Positions 9,120-17,277 of a stretch of DNA of 64,000 nt are shown here, piece by piece (the first letter of the stretch is position 1; each line of letters starts with the position of its first letter). The DNA is from Streptomyces sp. NBC_00443 (GTDB lineage Bacteria > Actinomycetota > Actinomycetes > Streptomycetales > Streptomycetaceae), in the NCBI RefSeq assembly GCF_036014175.1, contig NZ_CP107917.1, positions 248,001 to 312,000 of the forward strand, given 5' to 3'. The notes beneath the pieces are model-generated. The model ran no database searches and had not been told where the DNA came from. It saw only the letters and a list, made by a program, of their open reading frames with translations. The translations under genes and the position numbers were made by a program.

Positions 9120-9531
9120 AGTTCAGCGTGCCCACGTGGCCGGCCTGAATCACTGGGCCATGCTGCACGCCTCCACTGATCGTGTTCTGAACGTCCATGC
9201 CCTGTTCATCGCGTGCCTGGGGCGCCAAGTCGTCAAGGATTGCCTGTAGTTCGGAAGCAGCGTCGGGATTGGCCAGCAGGGTGCGCCGCAGTCGCGTACG
9301 CCACTCTGCCTCGACATCCAACACGGTCTGCTCGTCGCCGACTTGCATCGCGGCGACCAGCTCTCCGCGCGAGGTCTCCAGCTCGCCCTCGACATGGTTT
9401 TCCTCACTGCCGCGGTGACGCGAAAGGAATGAGACGATTCGGTCACGAGCTTGCGCCCAGGAGTCAGCCGCCATCTGCTGAACGAAGGTCGTGGCGCCTG
9501 CGGCGGTAAGTGCGATCAACTCCGCTTCCAT
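9094..9531 (-). CDS. Small helical protein with a C-terminal RHIM-like amyloid signalling motif
   Basis: 145 aa from ATG 9531, preceded by a run of five G as ribosome-binding site. The N-terminus (ELIALTAAGATTFVQQMAAD) and the middle are predicted helical and charged. The last 30 residues change character to a Gly-rich, beta-prone tail, NTISGGVQHGPVIQAGHVG. The core Val127-Ile128-Gln129-Ala130-Gly131 fits the V/I-Q-x-G core of RHIM and of bacterial amyloid signalling (BASS) motifs. In known systems such motifs sit at the end of adaptor or receptor proteins and nucleate assembly with a matching effector. The gene overlaps the next one by 26 nt if TTG 9119 is used. That function is inferred; no NTPase domain is present. 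Confidence 0.6.
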   Translation of the reverse strand: MEAELIALTAAGATTFVQQMAADSWAQARDRIVSFLSRHRGSEENHVEGELETSRGELVAAMQVGDEQTVLDVEAEWRTRLRRTLLANPDAASELQAILDDLAPQARDEQGMDVQNTISGGVQHGPVIQAGHVGTLNFGTGSGLG

Positions 9532-9659
9532 CAAACCCCCTTTGGTGCGTGCAGGGTGCCACCGTACCGTTGACACAGCACAGCCGAACGCAGATGCCCG
9601 TGGCGCGTGCTGTATTCAACAACGCACGAACGGTGGCGCAGTGCCCGCGACTATGCACG

Positions 9660-9719
9660 GCCATCGTCGACCGGCTGACCTTCAACGGCACGATCATTGA
9701 GACCGGCACCGACTCTTAT
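9660..9719 (+). mobile_element. Probable IstB-like (IS21 family) ATPase tail fragment
   Basis: Twenty codons read AIVDRLTFNGTIIETGTDSY, which resembles the C-terminal end of IstB-type insertion-sequence ATPases (a DRL block, then ETG-x-SYR). The frame breaks directly into the IS630 fragment that follows. Confidence 0.4.
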
Positions 9720-9856
9720 GGTTCGGGATCATCACCCGGCAGTCCATCCGCCGCGGCACGTTCGCGAGCGTCAACGTCCTGGTCAAACGGATCCTCGTCA
9801 AGGTCCGACTTGTCCAGACCAGCGTCAAGAAAATCTTCAATAACAACGCGAAGTAA
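9716..9856 (+). mobile_element. IS630-family transposase C-terminal fragment with internal deletion
   Basis: Forty-six codons to TAA 9854-9856. WFGIITRQSIRRGTFASVN matches the block before the last catalytic acid in IS630 transposases. KVRLVQTSVKKIFNNNAK matches their C-terminus. The roughly 25 residues normally between these blocks are missing, so it is a deleted relic. It marks the left edge of the RiPP cluster. Confidence 0.6.
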
Positions 9857-9877
9857 CGCAATCAGGATCACGAGACA

Positions 9878-11044
9878 CTAGTTCGCGCACTCAACCCAAA
9901 TCGGGAGTTCCACGAGACCGTTCATGACCGCAGTATCGTGGAAACGCAGCTCTGACGGCTCCGCGGTCAGGCCGAAACTCGTTGTTCCCGAGAGAAACGC
10001 GCGCAGGGCCTCCGCCGCAATCAGACGTGTGACTGGAATACCAAGGCATGAATGCCGCCCGCGCCCAAACGTCAGATATTCGAAATCCCGACCGCGAGTG
10101 GGGTCAAACCTGTGAGCATCGGGAAATGCTGAGGTGTCCCTGTTGCAAACGTCCACCCCGATGACGAGCAAAGTACCTGCGGGAACTGTGTACTGGCCAA
10201 TCACGGATGGCTCCTTCGTCATCCGATAGATCCCCCGCGCAATCGGGCTCGCGTACCGCTGCACCTCATGGACGAGGCCAGGCAGCAGCGTCTCGTCATC
10301 GCGTACGAGACTCTGAGTACTTGGATCTTGCGCCAGGCAGAGGATTCCATTCGTAATCAGTGCCGCCAACACCTCGACACCCGATAGCGCGAGCAGTCGA
10401 GTGTTCGCCGCAACTTGTTGATCGTCAAGAGAAGGTAGTTCCGCCATCAGGTCCGACACGAGGTCATCGGCGGGGTGAGCACGCCTGTCGCGCACCCAGT
10501 CGACGAGCGTGGCGTCAAGTTCGCGCACCGGGTATCCCTGGTAAACCGCGGTCCTCAGGGCCGAGACGAGGTTTGCGTCAAGTCCAAGCAATCGCGACAT
10601 GACGCTGTCGGCGATGGGCGCGCCGATCGAGGCGACCGCGTCGAGCCTCCCCATGGTGAGAGCGCTCTCGATCGAGTGTTGGACATCCTGAATCAGCTGG
10701 TCCGAGACATCGCGCACGCGATTATCGATGACCCTCCGAAGTGCGCGCCGTACGCGACGATGCTCTTCCCCATCGGTTTGGTTGACCGCGAAGACCATCT
10801 CGGACATCGAGTCCGGACGCGACTCGGCCGGCTCGTCGAAAACGCTGGCCATGAGTTCGCCCGCACTGCCGTAGGTTTCGACGTCGGACAAGATGCGGGT
10901 GGCTTCGCGGTGATCGTTGACGAGCAGTCCCACTCCTGCCGTTCCCATGCGCATCGGAACGATGGTGGCTGCTGGATCCGCCGGCCCTCGCGAAATAGTC
11001 CGCTCATCGAGTGTCTTGCGGAAGAGAATGTTGCCGTCAGACAC
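9878..11044 (-). CDS. Cytochrome P450 of the RiPP cluster, lacking the conserved I-helix threonine
   Basis: A 388-aa soluble P450. The heme-ligand loop is FGRGRHSCLG with Cys333, the ExxR motif is Glu260-Arg263 in HEVQR, and the C-helix motif is EEHRRVRRAL. The I helix reads ALSGVEVLAA (219-228): where most P450s have A/G-G-x-D/E-T, the threonine is Val225. Loss of that residue is seen in some P450s with non-classical chemistry such as coupling or desaturation. It starts at GTG 11044, overlapping the DUF5825 gene by 8 nt, and is the last gene of the leftward RiPP operon. A tailoring reaction on the peptide is inferred. Confidence 0.88.
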   Translation of the reverse strand: MSDGNILFRKTLDERTISRGPADPAATIVPMRMGTAGVGLLVNDHREATRILSDVETYGSAGELMASVFDEPAESRPDSMSEMVFAVNQTDGEEHRRVRRALRRVIDNRVRDVSDQLIQDVQHSIESALTMGRLDAVASIGAPIADSVMSRLLGLDANLVSALRTAVYQGYPVRELDATLVDWVRDRRAHPADDLVSDLMAELPSLDDQQVAANTRLLALSGVEVLAALITNGILCLAQDPSTQSLVRDDETLLPGLVHEVQRYASPIARGIYRMTKEPSVIGQYTVPAGTLLVIGVDVCNRDTSAFPDAHRFDPTRGRDFEYLTFGRGRHSCLGIPVTRLIAAEALRAFLSGTTSFGLTAEPSELRFHDTAVMNGLVELPIWVECAN

Positions 11045-11609
11045 ACCAGACTCCTTGCCTTACGGCAATACCCACACAGTGGTCACCGGAACGAAAGACG
11101 AGGTCGTGCAATTCAAGAGCGTGCAGACTGGCCGCCTCTACGGGGGTGATCGTGTGCCCCCAACGGCTTGCGTCAAGAACGGCTGCCGCCGGTTCCGAGC
11201 GGTCGATATCGACGCGGCGACGCTCCCCGTAGCGTGTGTCCTCAACGGCTAGGAACGTCGGACCGCGCCGAACGACAAGGGACTCTCCCTGCTGCGCCGA
11301 CCACGCAAAGGTGCCGTCCGACTGCCGTGGCGGGTCGAGGTGGCGAAGGCACCCGACCTCGAGGGCACCACAGTCGCCGCTCCACGAAACCCGCAAACCA
11401 ACGCCGCGCGCGTCGCGCAGGAGCGCGATCAAGGAGACGAGTTCGCGATCGCCCATCTCCGACATGGCAAAATGACCGACCAGTCGAACCCCGGCGTATC
11501 CCGACCGGGTCAGGGTGACGAGATCCTCCCTGCTCTGCATCGAGTGGAGATTCACTGGCGCGAAGAGCCTTCGTCGGTTCGACCGCCGCTCTGCTGTCTG
11601 CTTCGTCAC
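11037..11609 (-). CDS. DUF5825 family protein (RiPP radical-SAM partner)
   Basis: A 190-aa protein resembling DUF5825, a family usually encoded next to RiPP-maturation radical SAM protein 1. Visible features are GYAGVRLVGHF, then RELVSLIALLRDARGVGLRV followed by SWSGDC. It may act as a partner or peptide-recognition subunit of the radical SAM enzyme, but its biochemical role is unknown. It begins at GTG 11609 within the GTGA overlap of the radical SAM gene stop and overlaps the P450 gene by 8 nt, so the three are tightly co-translated. Confidence 0.75.
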   Translation of the reverse strand: MTKQTAERRSNRRRLFAPVNLHSMQSREDLVTLTRSGYAGVRLVGHFAMSEMGDRELVSLIALLRDARGVGLRVSWSGDCGALEVGCLRHLDPPRQSDGTFAWSAQQGESLVVRRGPTFLAVEDTRYGERRRVDIDRSEPAAAVLDASRWGHTITPVEAASLHALELHDLVFRSGDHCVGIAVRQGVWCV

Positions 11610-13531
11610 CAGCGCAATCCTGTCGCGAGCGCCAAATAGGTGGCATCCTCATGAAAAATGATTCCGAGCTCCATCCAATTCTTGAGGAGCTCTTCGAGCT
11701 GGCCTTCCGGCACTGCAATCCCGAGCGAGGACATCGTGGAAGCGAGTGCAGGAAGCGTTTTGCCCTTGGCCAGTGCGCGGTAGGCCTCGGCCTCGAGACC
11801 CGGTTGAAGCACCACCTCACGGGAGGGCCAGGTGGACCGGTCGTCGACGACGATGAGCGAGTCGTCCGGCGCCGACAGAACGACCAGCCGAGAAATGGAT
11901 GCGTTGGCCCTCCAGTTCGCGACCGCTTCGCCCAACATCTCATACGTTTCAGGTGATATGCCAGCGGGCTCGGACTCAAACACGTAGACGAAGTCATCGA
12001 GGGCATCCACTACCCCCTCGTAAGCGCTCACCAGGTTGCGCGAGGGACCGAGCACCCGGAGGCCGAGTTCTGGATCGTCGAAGTAGGGGCTGAAGCGTTC
12101 CAGTTTGATCGGGAACACCCCGGCGGGCGGCGTCAGATGATGGAGGGATGGGAGCGAGTCGATCAACGCCGCATAGTCGCGGTCATGCTCCCCGGGGAAG
12201 CCCACAAGGATATTCCATGACGGATAGATCCTGCAGGTGGCACAGTCTCGTAGGAATCGCACGTTCTGCCAACCGGTCACCCCCTTGCGCATGATGCGCA
12301 GGATGGGTGTACAGAGGCTCTCGACACCTGGTTGTAGTTGAGTGAAACCGGCGCGCGCAAGGGACTCGAGTTGACTGAAATTGAGGTTCGACTTCACCTC
12401 GGCGAACAACCGGACGTCCCATTCAGCGGGCAGCGCCATATCCGTGGTCAGTCGAACCACATGGTCGGGCGCCAAAATGTTGTCGGAAAACACCAGGTCA
12501 AGCACGTTGTGCCGACGGACAGCCCGGCTGGCTTCCGCTTGCACGCGCTCGGCAGGCTTTGCGCGATGAGCCATGGCTGACCCGTTCAAGCCGCAGAATG
12601 TGCAATGGTGCTTCGCACCCCACCAGCATCCGCGGCTGGCCTCCAGAGGAATCTTGACATCGATGAGTTGGGCGGCCGGAGACTTCCGCAGATCGCGGAA
12701 ATAGTGATCGTAGACGGGCTCCGGCACCGCGTTCATCGAGACGGGTGTCGGTCCGATGGGGTTGCTTACCGAGGCTCCATCGACGTCGGATCGCCAGCAC
12801 AGGCCAGGCACGGTACGCAGCAGTTCGTCATGTCCGTTCTCGTCACCGCTACGACATCCTGCGATGTGGGCGATGAGTGGCGCGATCGAGCGCTCCGCCT
12901 CGCCCCGGATCACGTAATCGAACTCCGCGCGAGCGCGGTGGACTGCCGTACCTTGAACGCCGTCGCAGTTCGCCCCGCCGAGCATCGTGACGATGCTCGG
13001 GGACAACTCCTTGACGCGGTGCGCGAGCGCGAACGAGGCAATGTTCTGATCGAACGTCGTCGTCAACCCCAGGACATCGACGCCTGACGTTACGAGATCT
13101 CGGGCCAACTCGTCGATGAAGGCGGGCGCCGCTCGGAACATCGCACAATAGGCATCAACGTGCTCACTGTCGCTCACGAGGTCATAGAAACTCGTGTGGC
13201 GTGGGTCGGTACCGGGGCGGAAGCAGCTGGAGAAGACCCATTCGCCGACCCCGAACACCTCAGCATCGACGATCAGTTCGTAGTGCTCACGTTCGAGGCC
13301 CACCTCCCGGACCAGGAAGTCGAGCCACCGAATATTGGCATAGACGACGTCGAGCTTCTCAACTTCTCCGCGCTGCTCGAACAACGGAGCGATCGTGCTC
13401 AGCGCCAGTGAGGGCATGTCCACCACGGCCCAGGGCATGCAGACCAACGCAACCGAAAGGGCATCCTCGTGCACGACCGGCGGGTTTAGATCCAGCACCG
13501 GTCGTTTGTGCCCGATCTGCATCAATTCCAC
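11606..13531 (-). CDS. B12-binding radical SAM enzyme, RiPP maturation protein 1 type
   Basis: 641 aa. The N-terminal third is a cobalamin-binding-like domain (LGLTTTFDQNIASFALAHRV, then VTMLGGANCDG). The radical SAM core starts at about residue 295 with Cys302, Cys310 and Cys313 in GCWWGAKHHCTFCGLNG, a CX7CX2C cluster motif characteristic of RiPP maturation radical SAM protein 1, a group annotated as probable C-methyltransferases. The C-terminal region (about 540-641) resembles a small peptide-binding or helix-turn-helix extension. The GTG start at 13531 follows GAGGAG by 5 nt. It most likely methylates or crosslinks the cluster's precursor peptide. Confidence 0.85.
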   Translation of the reverse strand: MELMQIGHKRPVLDLNPPVVHEDALSVALVCMPWAVVDMPSLALSTIAPLFEQRGEVEKLDVVYANIRWLDFLVREVGLEREHYELIVDAEVFGVGEWVFSSCFRPGTDPRHTSFYDLVSDSEHVDAYCAMFRAAPAFIDELARDLVTSGVDVLGLTTTFDQNIASFALAHRVKELSPSIVTMLGGANCDGVQGTAVHRARAEFDYVIRGEAERSIAPLIAHIAGCRSGDENGHDELLRTVPGLCWRSDVDGASVSNPIGPTPVSMNAVPEPVYDHYFRDLRKSPAAQLIDVKIPLEASRGCWWGAKHHCTFCGLNGSAMAHRAKPAERVQAEASRAVRRHNVLDLVFSDNILAPDHVVRLTTDMALPAEWDVRLFAEVKSNLNFSQLESLARAGFTQLQPGVESLCTPILRIMRKGVTGWQNVRFLRDCATCRIYPSWNILVGFPGEHDRDYAALIDSLPSLHHLTPPAGVFPIKLERFSPYFDDPELGLRVLGPSRNLVSAYEGVVDALDDFVYVFESEPAGISPETYEMLGEAVANWRANASISRLVVLSAPDDSLIVVDDRSTWPSREVVLQPGLEAEAYRALAKGKTLPALASTMSSLGIAVPEGQLEELLKNWMELGIIFHEDATYLALATGLRW

Positions 13532-13541
13532 TTCGGCTCCT
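13508..13541. repeat. Copy A of a 34-bp repeat at the radical SAM start site
   Basis: This 34-bp segment covers the ribosome-binding site and first codons of the radical SAM gene. It matches 15047-15080 at 31 of 34 positions in the same orientation. The copy encodes the start M-E-L-M-Q-I-G-H. Confidence 0.8.
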
Positions 13542-13556
13542 CATCGTTAGCCTGTT

Positions 13557-14822
13557 TCAGGATGCCTTTTGGTCGGCGGGCTTCTCGATCTCGGTGGTCA
13601 CCCGCGCGCCTCGGAAGAGCACCGGGAGCCACAGGAGACATGCCAACAGGGGGACCGCGGCGTAGGTGGCCATGCCCACGCTGGAGCCCAACCCGTCCAT
13701 GAGCGTGCCGAGGACGAGATAGCCGGTGCCGATGAGCACCGACTCCACGAATGCGATCATCGACAGCAGGCTCGCCCGGTGGCGCGACGGCACTGCCTCG
13801 TTGAGCACGTTGTCCACGAGCACCGCGGTGATCTCGGGAATTCCGACCAGGACCAGGAACGCGGCGATGGTGACCCAGACAAGGCCGAGGCCGCTCAGGC
13901 CGAGTGCCACGGCGAGCGTCACGAGTGACACCGGGATGACGATCCGATACCCGATGCGCCGGTTCGCGCGGTCCGACAGCAAGGGAACAAGTCCGCCGAC
14001 GAAGAATCCCGCCGATATGACCACGCTCACCAATGCGGTGCCCGCTCCCTGATCGGAGAGGGTCTTCTGCGTAAAAATGATGTACGGCGTCAGAGTCGCG
14101 TGCATCAATCCGGACACCACGACAAGCGTCACGAGCGCCGGCGTGGCGACCCGAAGCATCGCCCGCCATGCCGTGGCGTCGCGGTGCTTCTCGGCTCCGT
14201 CCTGCTCGTCCACCGCGTCTGCGCCGCGGATCTCGGGCACCCGTGACATCAGCACCACCACGGCCAGGACAAGGCACGACGCCGAACCGAGGTAGACGAT
14301 TCCCCAGGAGAACTGCTGCAGTTGGCCGCCGAGGACGATGGCGACTCCCGAGGTGACCGTCCCGAGCATGGTGAACCGGGACTTGATCTTGACGTATCCG
14401 GCCGTCGCACCACGACGCACGAGCAGGTCGTACAGCAGGGCGGTGTCCGAACCGGATACACATGCCATGCCCACGCCCTGGCCCATGAACAGCGCCAGGA
14501 ATACCCAGTAGTTGGAGGACGTCACCTGACCGAGCAGGCATCCAGCTATCAGCACCTGGCCGATCACGATACTGGCACGCCTGCCGATCCGGTCAGCGAT
14601 GACTCCCGTCGGCAACTCCGCAAGTCCGCTGACCAGGTAGATCAGAGTCTGAAGGAGGGCCACTTGCCCGGCGGAGAAGCCTCGCTCATAAAGGAAGAGG
14701 ACGAATACGCCGCGCTGGAACAGCGAGTTGGCGAGCACGGCATAGACGTAGAACGGGCGCGCGACGCTTCGTGCTGCATCGTCGACTGCAGCCGACCCGT
14801 CAAGGGCCTCCGTGGTGGTCAT
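13557..14822 (-). CDS. Major facilitator superfamily transporter of the RiPP cluster
   Basis: A 421-aa membrane protein with about 12 predicted helices. The loop 2-3 motif is ELPTGVIADRIGRRASIVIG, which corresponds to the MFS signature GxxxDRxGRR. The central cytoplasmic loop (about 195-215) is charged. It lies between the small ORF, whose stop overlaps the ATG here, and the radical SAM gene. Export of, or self-protection against, the peptide product is the likely role. No substrate residues can be inferred. Confidence 0.85.
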   Translation of the reverse strand: MTTTEALDGSAAVDDAARSVARPFYVYAVLANSLFQRGVFVLFLYERGFSAGQVALLQTLIYLVSGLAELPTGVIADRIGRRASIVIGQVLIAGCLLGQVTSSNYWVFLALFMGQGVGMACVSGSDTALLYDLLVRRGATAGYVKIKSRFTMLGTVTSGVAIVLGGQLQQFSWGIVYLGSASCLVLAVVVLMSRVPEIRGADAVDEQDGAEKHRDATAWRAMLRVATPALVTLVVVSGLMHATLTPYIIFTQKTLSDQGAGTALVSVVISAGFFVGGLVPLLSDRANRRIGYRIVIPVSLVTLAVALGLSGLGLVWVTIAAFLVLVGIPEITAVLVDNVLNEAVPSRHRASLLSMIAFVESVLIGTGYLVLGTLMDGLGSSVGMATYAAVPLLACLLWLPVLFRGARVTTEIEKPADQKAS

Positions 14823-15070
14823 GCTGCGGGCTCCCCCTGGTGACTCCGGTGATCATTGGTGTGGGGCCTCCGCCGTCGACCGGAACCTACAGTCCTTACT
14901 TCGCGCAGGGCATCGGGCCGACCCTCCGGGAACCGTTGCCGGCGCCGCGGCCATCCTCGGTGGAGGTGCCAAGTGCTGGAACCGGTAGCGTGCATCTCCT
15001 GGAAACCCTCCACCACCGGCAGACTCCGCTCCTGCTCCGGCCGGCCGTGCCCGATCTGCAACAAGTCCAC
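14819..15070 (-). CDS. Small ORF with a radical-SAM-like start; possible peptide gene
   Basis: 83 codons from GTG 15070 (AGGAG 5 nt upstream) to a TGA that overlaps the MFS start as ATGA, so it is placed like a translated gene. Its first residues, MDLLQIGHGRP, mirror the radical SAM start MELMQIGHKRP, and the DNA there is a 31/34 match. The rest is Arg- and His-rich with no recognisable domain and no cysteine. It may be a translated leader that couples MFS expression, a peptide of the pathway, or a duplicated remnant of the radical SAM 5' end. Confidence 0.4.
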   Translation of the reverse strand: MDLLQIGHGRPEQERSLPVVEGFQEMHATGSSTWHLHRGWPRRRQRFPEGRPDALREVRTVGSGRRRRPHTNDHRSHQGEPAA

Positions 15071-15080
15071 TCCGGCTCCT
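15047..15080. repeat. Copy B of the 34-bp start-site repeat
   Basis: Direct repeat of 13508-13541 (31 of 34 bases identical), about 1.5 kb away. It covers the ribosome-binding site and first codons of the small ORF upstream of the MFS gene. Confidence 0.8.
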
Positions 15081-15103
15081 GTCACCGGCTCAGCCTCGTT
15101 CAC

Positions 15104-16342
15104 TTACCAGCTCACGGGCATCTTCTTGACGCCGTATCCGAGCCCGTCGTCCATGAACGGGAGGTCGCCGAGGTCGGCGGCCAGGGCCAGTGTCGGAATG
15201 CGCCGGAACAAGGCGGCGAACACGACCTGGAGCTCCAGGCGGGCCAGCGGTTGGCCGGTGCACTTGTGCACACCGTGCCCGAAGGCGAGCTGCTGGCTGG
15301 CATCGCGGCGTAGGTCCAGCTCCCCGGCATCGGGGAACGCGCTTTCGTCGCGGTTGCCGATCTCCTCCGGGAGGATCAGACCCTCGCCGGCGCGGATCAC
15401 CTGCCCGGCGATCTCGATGTCCTCCACGGCCACGCGGCGACGGCCGGGCTGGACGGTGGTCAGGTACCGCAGCAGTTCGTCGACGGCCGCGGCGACCTCG
15501 GGTCCGTCGGAGTCCTTCAGGACAGTGATCTGGTCGGGATGTTGCAGCAGGGCCAGCGTGCCCAGCGCAATCATGCTGGCTGTGGTCTCGTGCCCCGAGA
15601 TCAGCAGGAACAGGACCAGCATCACCAGCTGATGCCGGTTCAGCTGGCCGGTGGCCAGCCGTTCGGTGGCCAGCTGGGACAGCAGGTCGTCTTCGGGGGC
15701 AGCGAGCTTGCGGCCGATCAGCTTCGCCAGGTAGTGATACAGCTCGTGCTGGGACTTGTTCACGACGTCGTCCGGGACGTCGCTGCCGGTCATTGTCCTG
15801 ATGGCGTGCTGGAAGAAGTCGTGGTCCTCGTAAGGGACACCGAGCACGTGGCAGATGGTGATGGACGGAATCGGCAGGGCGAAATCCGCCACGAAATCCG
15901 CCGGCTTCGGGCCGGCCAGCAGAGCATCGATGTGGTCGTCGACGACTTGCTGGACTGTGGGCCGCAGTTGCTCGACCTTGCGGGGGGTGAACGGCCGGGC
16001 GATCATCCGGCGCAGCCGGAGATGCTCGGGGCCTTCCATGGCGGTCAGGAACTGGCCTTCTTCATGGTGGTCCCGCAGAAACTGACTGTGGAACGGGTAG
16101 CCCGGCTGCATCCAGTCCGCGCTGACCCGGCGGTCCGACAGGAGCGCGCACTGCTCCGCATGCCTCGTCACCAGCCACGGAGTGCTGTCGTCCCAAAGCC
16201 GAACTCGGACCAGCGGCGCCCGTTCCTGTAGCTCGGCGAGCTCAGGTGCCGGATCCAGCGGACAACCAGGCGCCCTGGGAATCGGAAAGAACGGGACTGC
16301 CGTGGATTCCAGATCAGGAACGTTGGCCTGCGAAGACGTCAC
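15104..16342 (-). CDS. Cytochrome P450, CYP105-like, of the RiPP cluster
   Basis: 412 aa from GTG 16342. A longer frame to 16384 exists, but its extra residues are unlike the family. All P450 hallmarks are intact: the I helix LLISGHETTAS with the Gly250-His-Glu-Thr-Thr group, Glu289-Arg292 in DELLRY, and the heme loop AFGHGVHKCTGQPLAR with Cys361. The MEGPEHLRLRRM C-helix region is typical of CYP105. It is first in the leftward operon. Hydroxylation or oxidative crosslinking of the peptide is inferred from context. Confidence 0.88.
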   Translation of the reverse strand: MTSSQANVPDLESTAVPFFPIPRAPGCPLDPAPELAELQERAPLVRVRLWDDSTPWLVTRHAEQCALLSDRRVSADWMQPGYPFHSQFLRDHHEEGQFLTAMEGPEHLRLRRMIARPFTPRKVEQLRPTVQQVVDDHIDALLAGPKPADFVADFALPIPSITICHVLGVPYEDHDFFQHAIRTMTGSDVPDDVVNKSQHELYHYLAKLIGRKLAAPEDDLLSQLATERLATGQLNRHQLVMLVLFLLISGHETTASMIALGTLALLQHPDQITVLKDSDGPEVAAAVDELLRYLTTVQPGRRRVAVEDIEIAGQVIRAGEGLILPEEIGNRDESAFPDAGELDLRRDASQQLAFGHGVHKCTGQPLARLELQVVFAALFRRIPTLALAADLGDLPFMDDGLGYGVKKMPVSW

Positions 16343-16383
16343 AATCCTAGCTCCGTCCCGAATGTCACATAACGGAAGACACA

Positions 16384-16485
16384 TTAAAAGTGGGGGCCGA
16401 TGGCACCCACACCCTCCAAGCAGATGCAGGAACCATGGGCCGAGTGTTCGTCGAGAGACGATCCCTCAGCCTCAAGAGACCTCAT
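16384..16485 (-). CDS. Candidate second short peptide gene (33 aa, two Cys)
   Basis: ATG 16485 to TAA 16384, immediately upstream of the CYP105-like gene. The peptide has an acidic head, MRSLEAEGSSLDEH, and a tail, GSCICLEGVGAIGPHF, with a Cys-Ile-Cys core and a C-terminal aromatic. That layout is reminiscent of short RiPP precursors acted on by P450s. Against it, no strong ribosome-binding site precedes the ATG, and the frame is open for 57 more codons upstream. It should be treated as speculative. Confidence 0.3.
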   Translation of the reverse strand: MRSLEAEGSSLDEHSAHGSCICLEGVGAIGPHF

Positions 16486-17277
16486 GACCGCCGGCAGAAC
16501 GACCCTGCCGGATGCCCTGAATGACTGGGCTCGCTGAATGGAGTGATCACCGAATCGGCCTCCACCACCTACGGATTCCGGTCTTTGATCTTTCGCGCCA
16601 CATGGCGGGAAACGATCCATGTGCAGCCCTTGTCCGCTGAAGGTGAGCAGCATCAAACGGCAGCCTCTCCGATTGGCACTGTTCCGGACCGGCAGCAGCC
16701 TACCCAGATTCGATCAAGCCCTACAAGGGGCGGGAAAGGCCTGGCATCCGTCGGTCAGCGGACATCGGGGCACGTGCGCGATGCGCCGGAACCGCACGGG
16801 CCGTCGGCAGTTCCTGCCCCACGAAACGCCCCCCACCGGAACAGTGAAGTACCACTCCCCCACTGGCATGAAGAGGGCACCGAACAGGACTTCACGACCT
16901 GCTGTGCTGACAACTGCGGGAGAAGCGGAATCGACCGCGTCCGCCACTCAGGGAGAGGTCCCCACCAGCAAGGCCGCCGCTGCCCGTACGCGATCAGATT
17001 CGGATCATCGAACCGCGCCGCGACGGCTCCCCGCGGCGTGGGGAGATCGCATCTTGGAAGTGCCCTCGCGATCTTGCATGCCGGAAGACTGAAGAACTCC
17101 CATCGTCGCAGGCCACAGGGCACTTCCTCATTCCTGGCAACATCACAGCCGCACAACGGCCGATGCATCAGGGACCAGGCGTGGCACCGGGAAACGTCTG
17201 CACTGCCCATTGACGAGACGCCAAAGACTGTATGAGATAAGGATGTTGGAACCACTCAAGGTAAAGAGGGGTAAAAA
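16486..17277. other. Divergent intergenic region of the RiPP cluster
   Basis: About 790 bp separate the two halves of the cluster. Apart from the promoter-like site before the precursor, no gene or strong repeat was recognised. Overlapping random frames occur on both strands. It is long enough to have lost a regulator gene or to hold control sites for both operons. Confidence 0.5.
17210..17236 (+). promoter_or_regulatory. Putative promoter of the precursor operon
   Basis: TTGACG (17210-17215) and TATGAG (17231-17236) are spaced by 15 bp, slightly short for a sigma-70 promoter. They lie 41 bp before the precursor start. The leader that follows is locally AT-rich and carries an AGAGGGG ribosome-binding site at 17265-17271. 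Confidence 0.4.
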
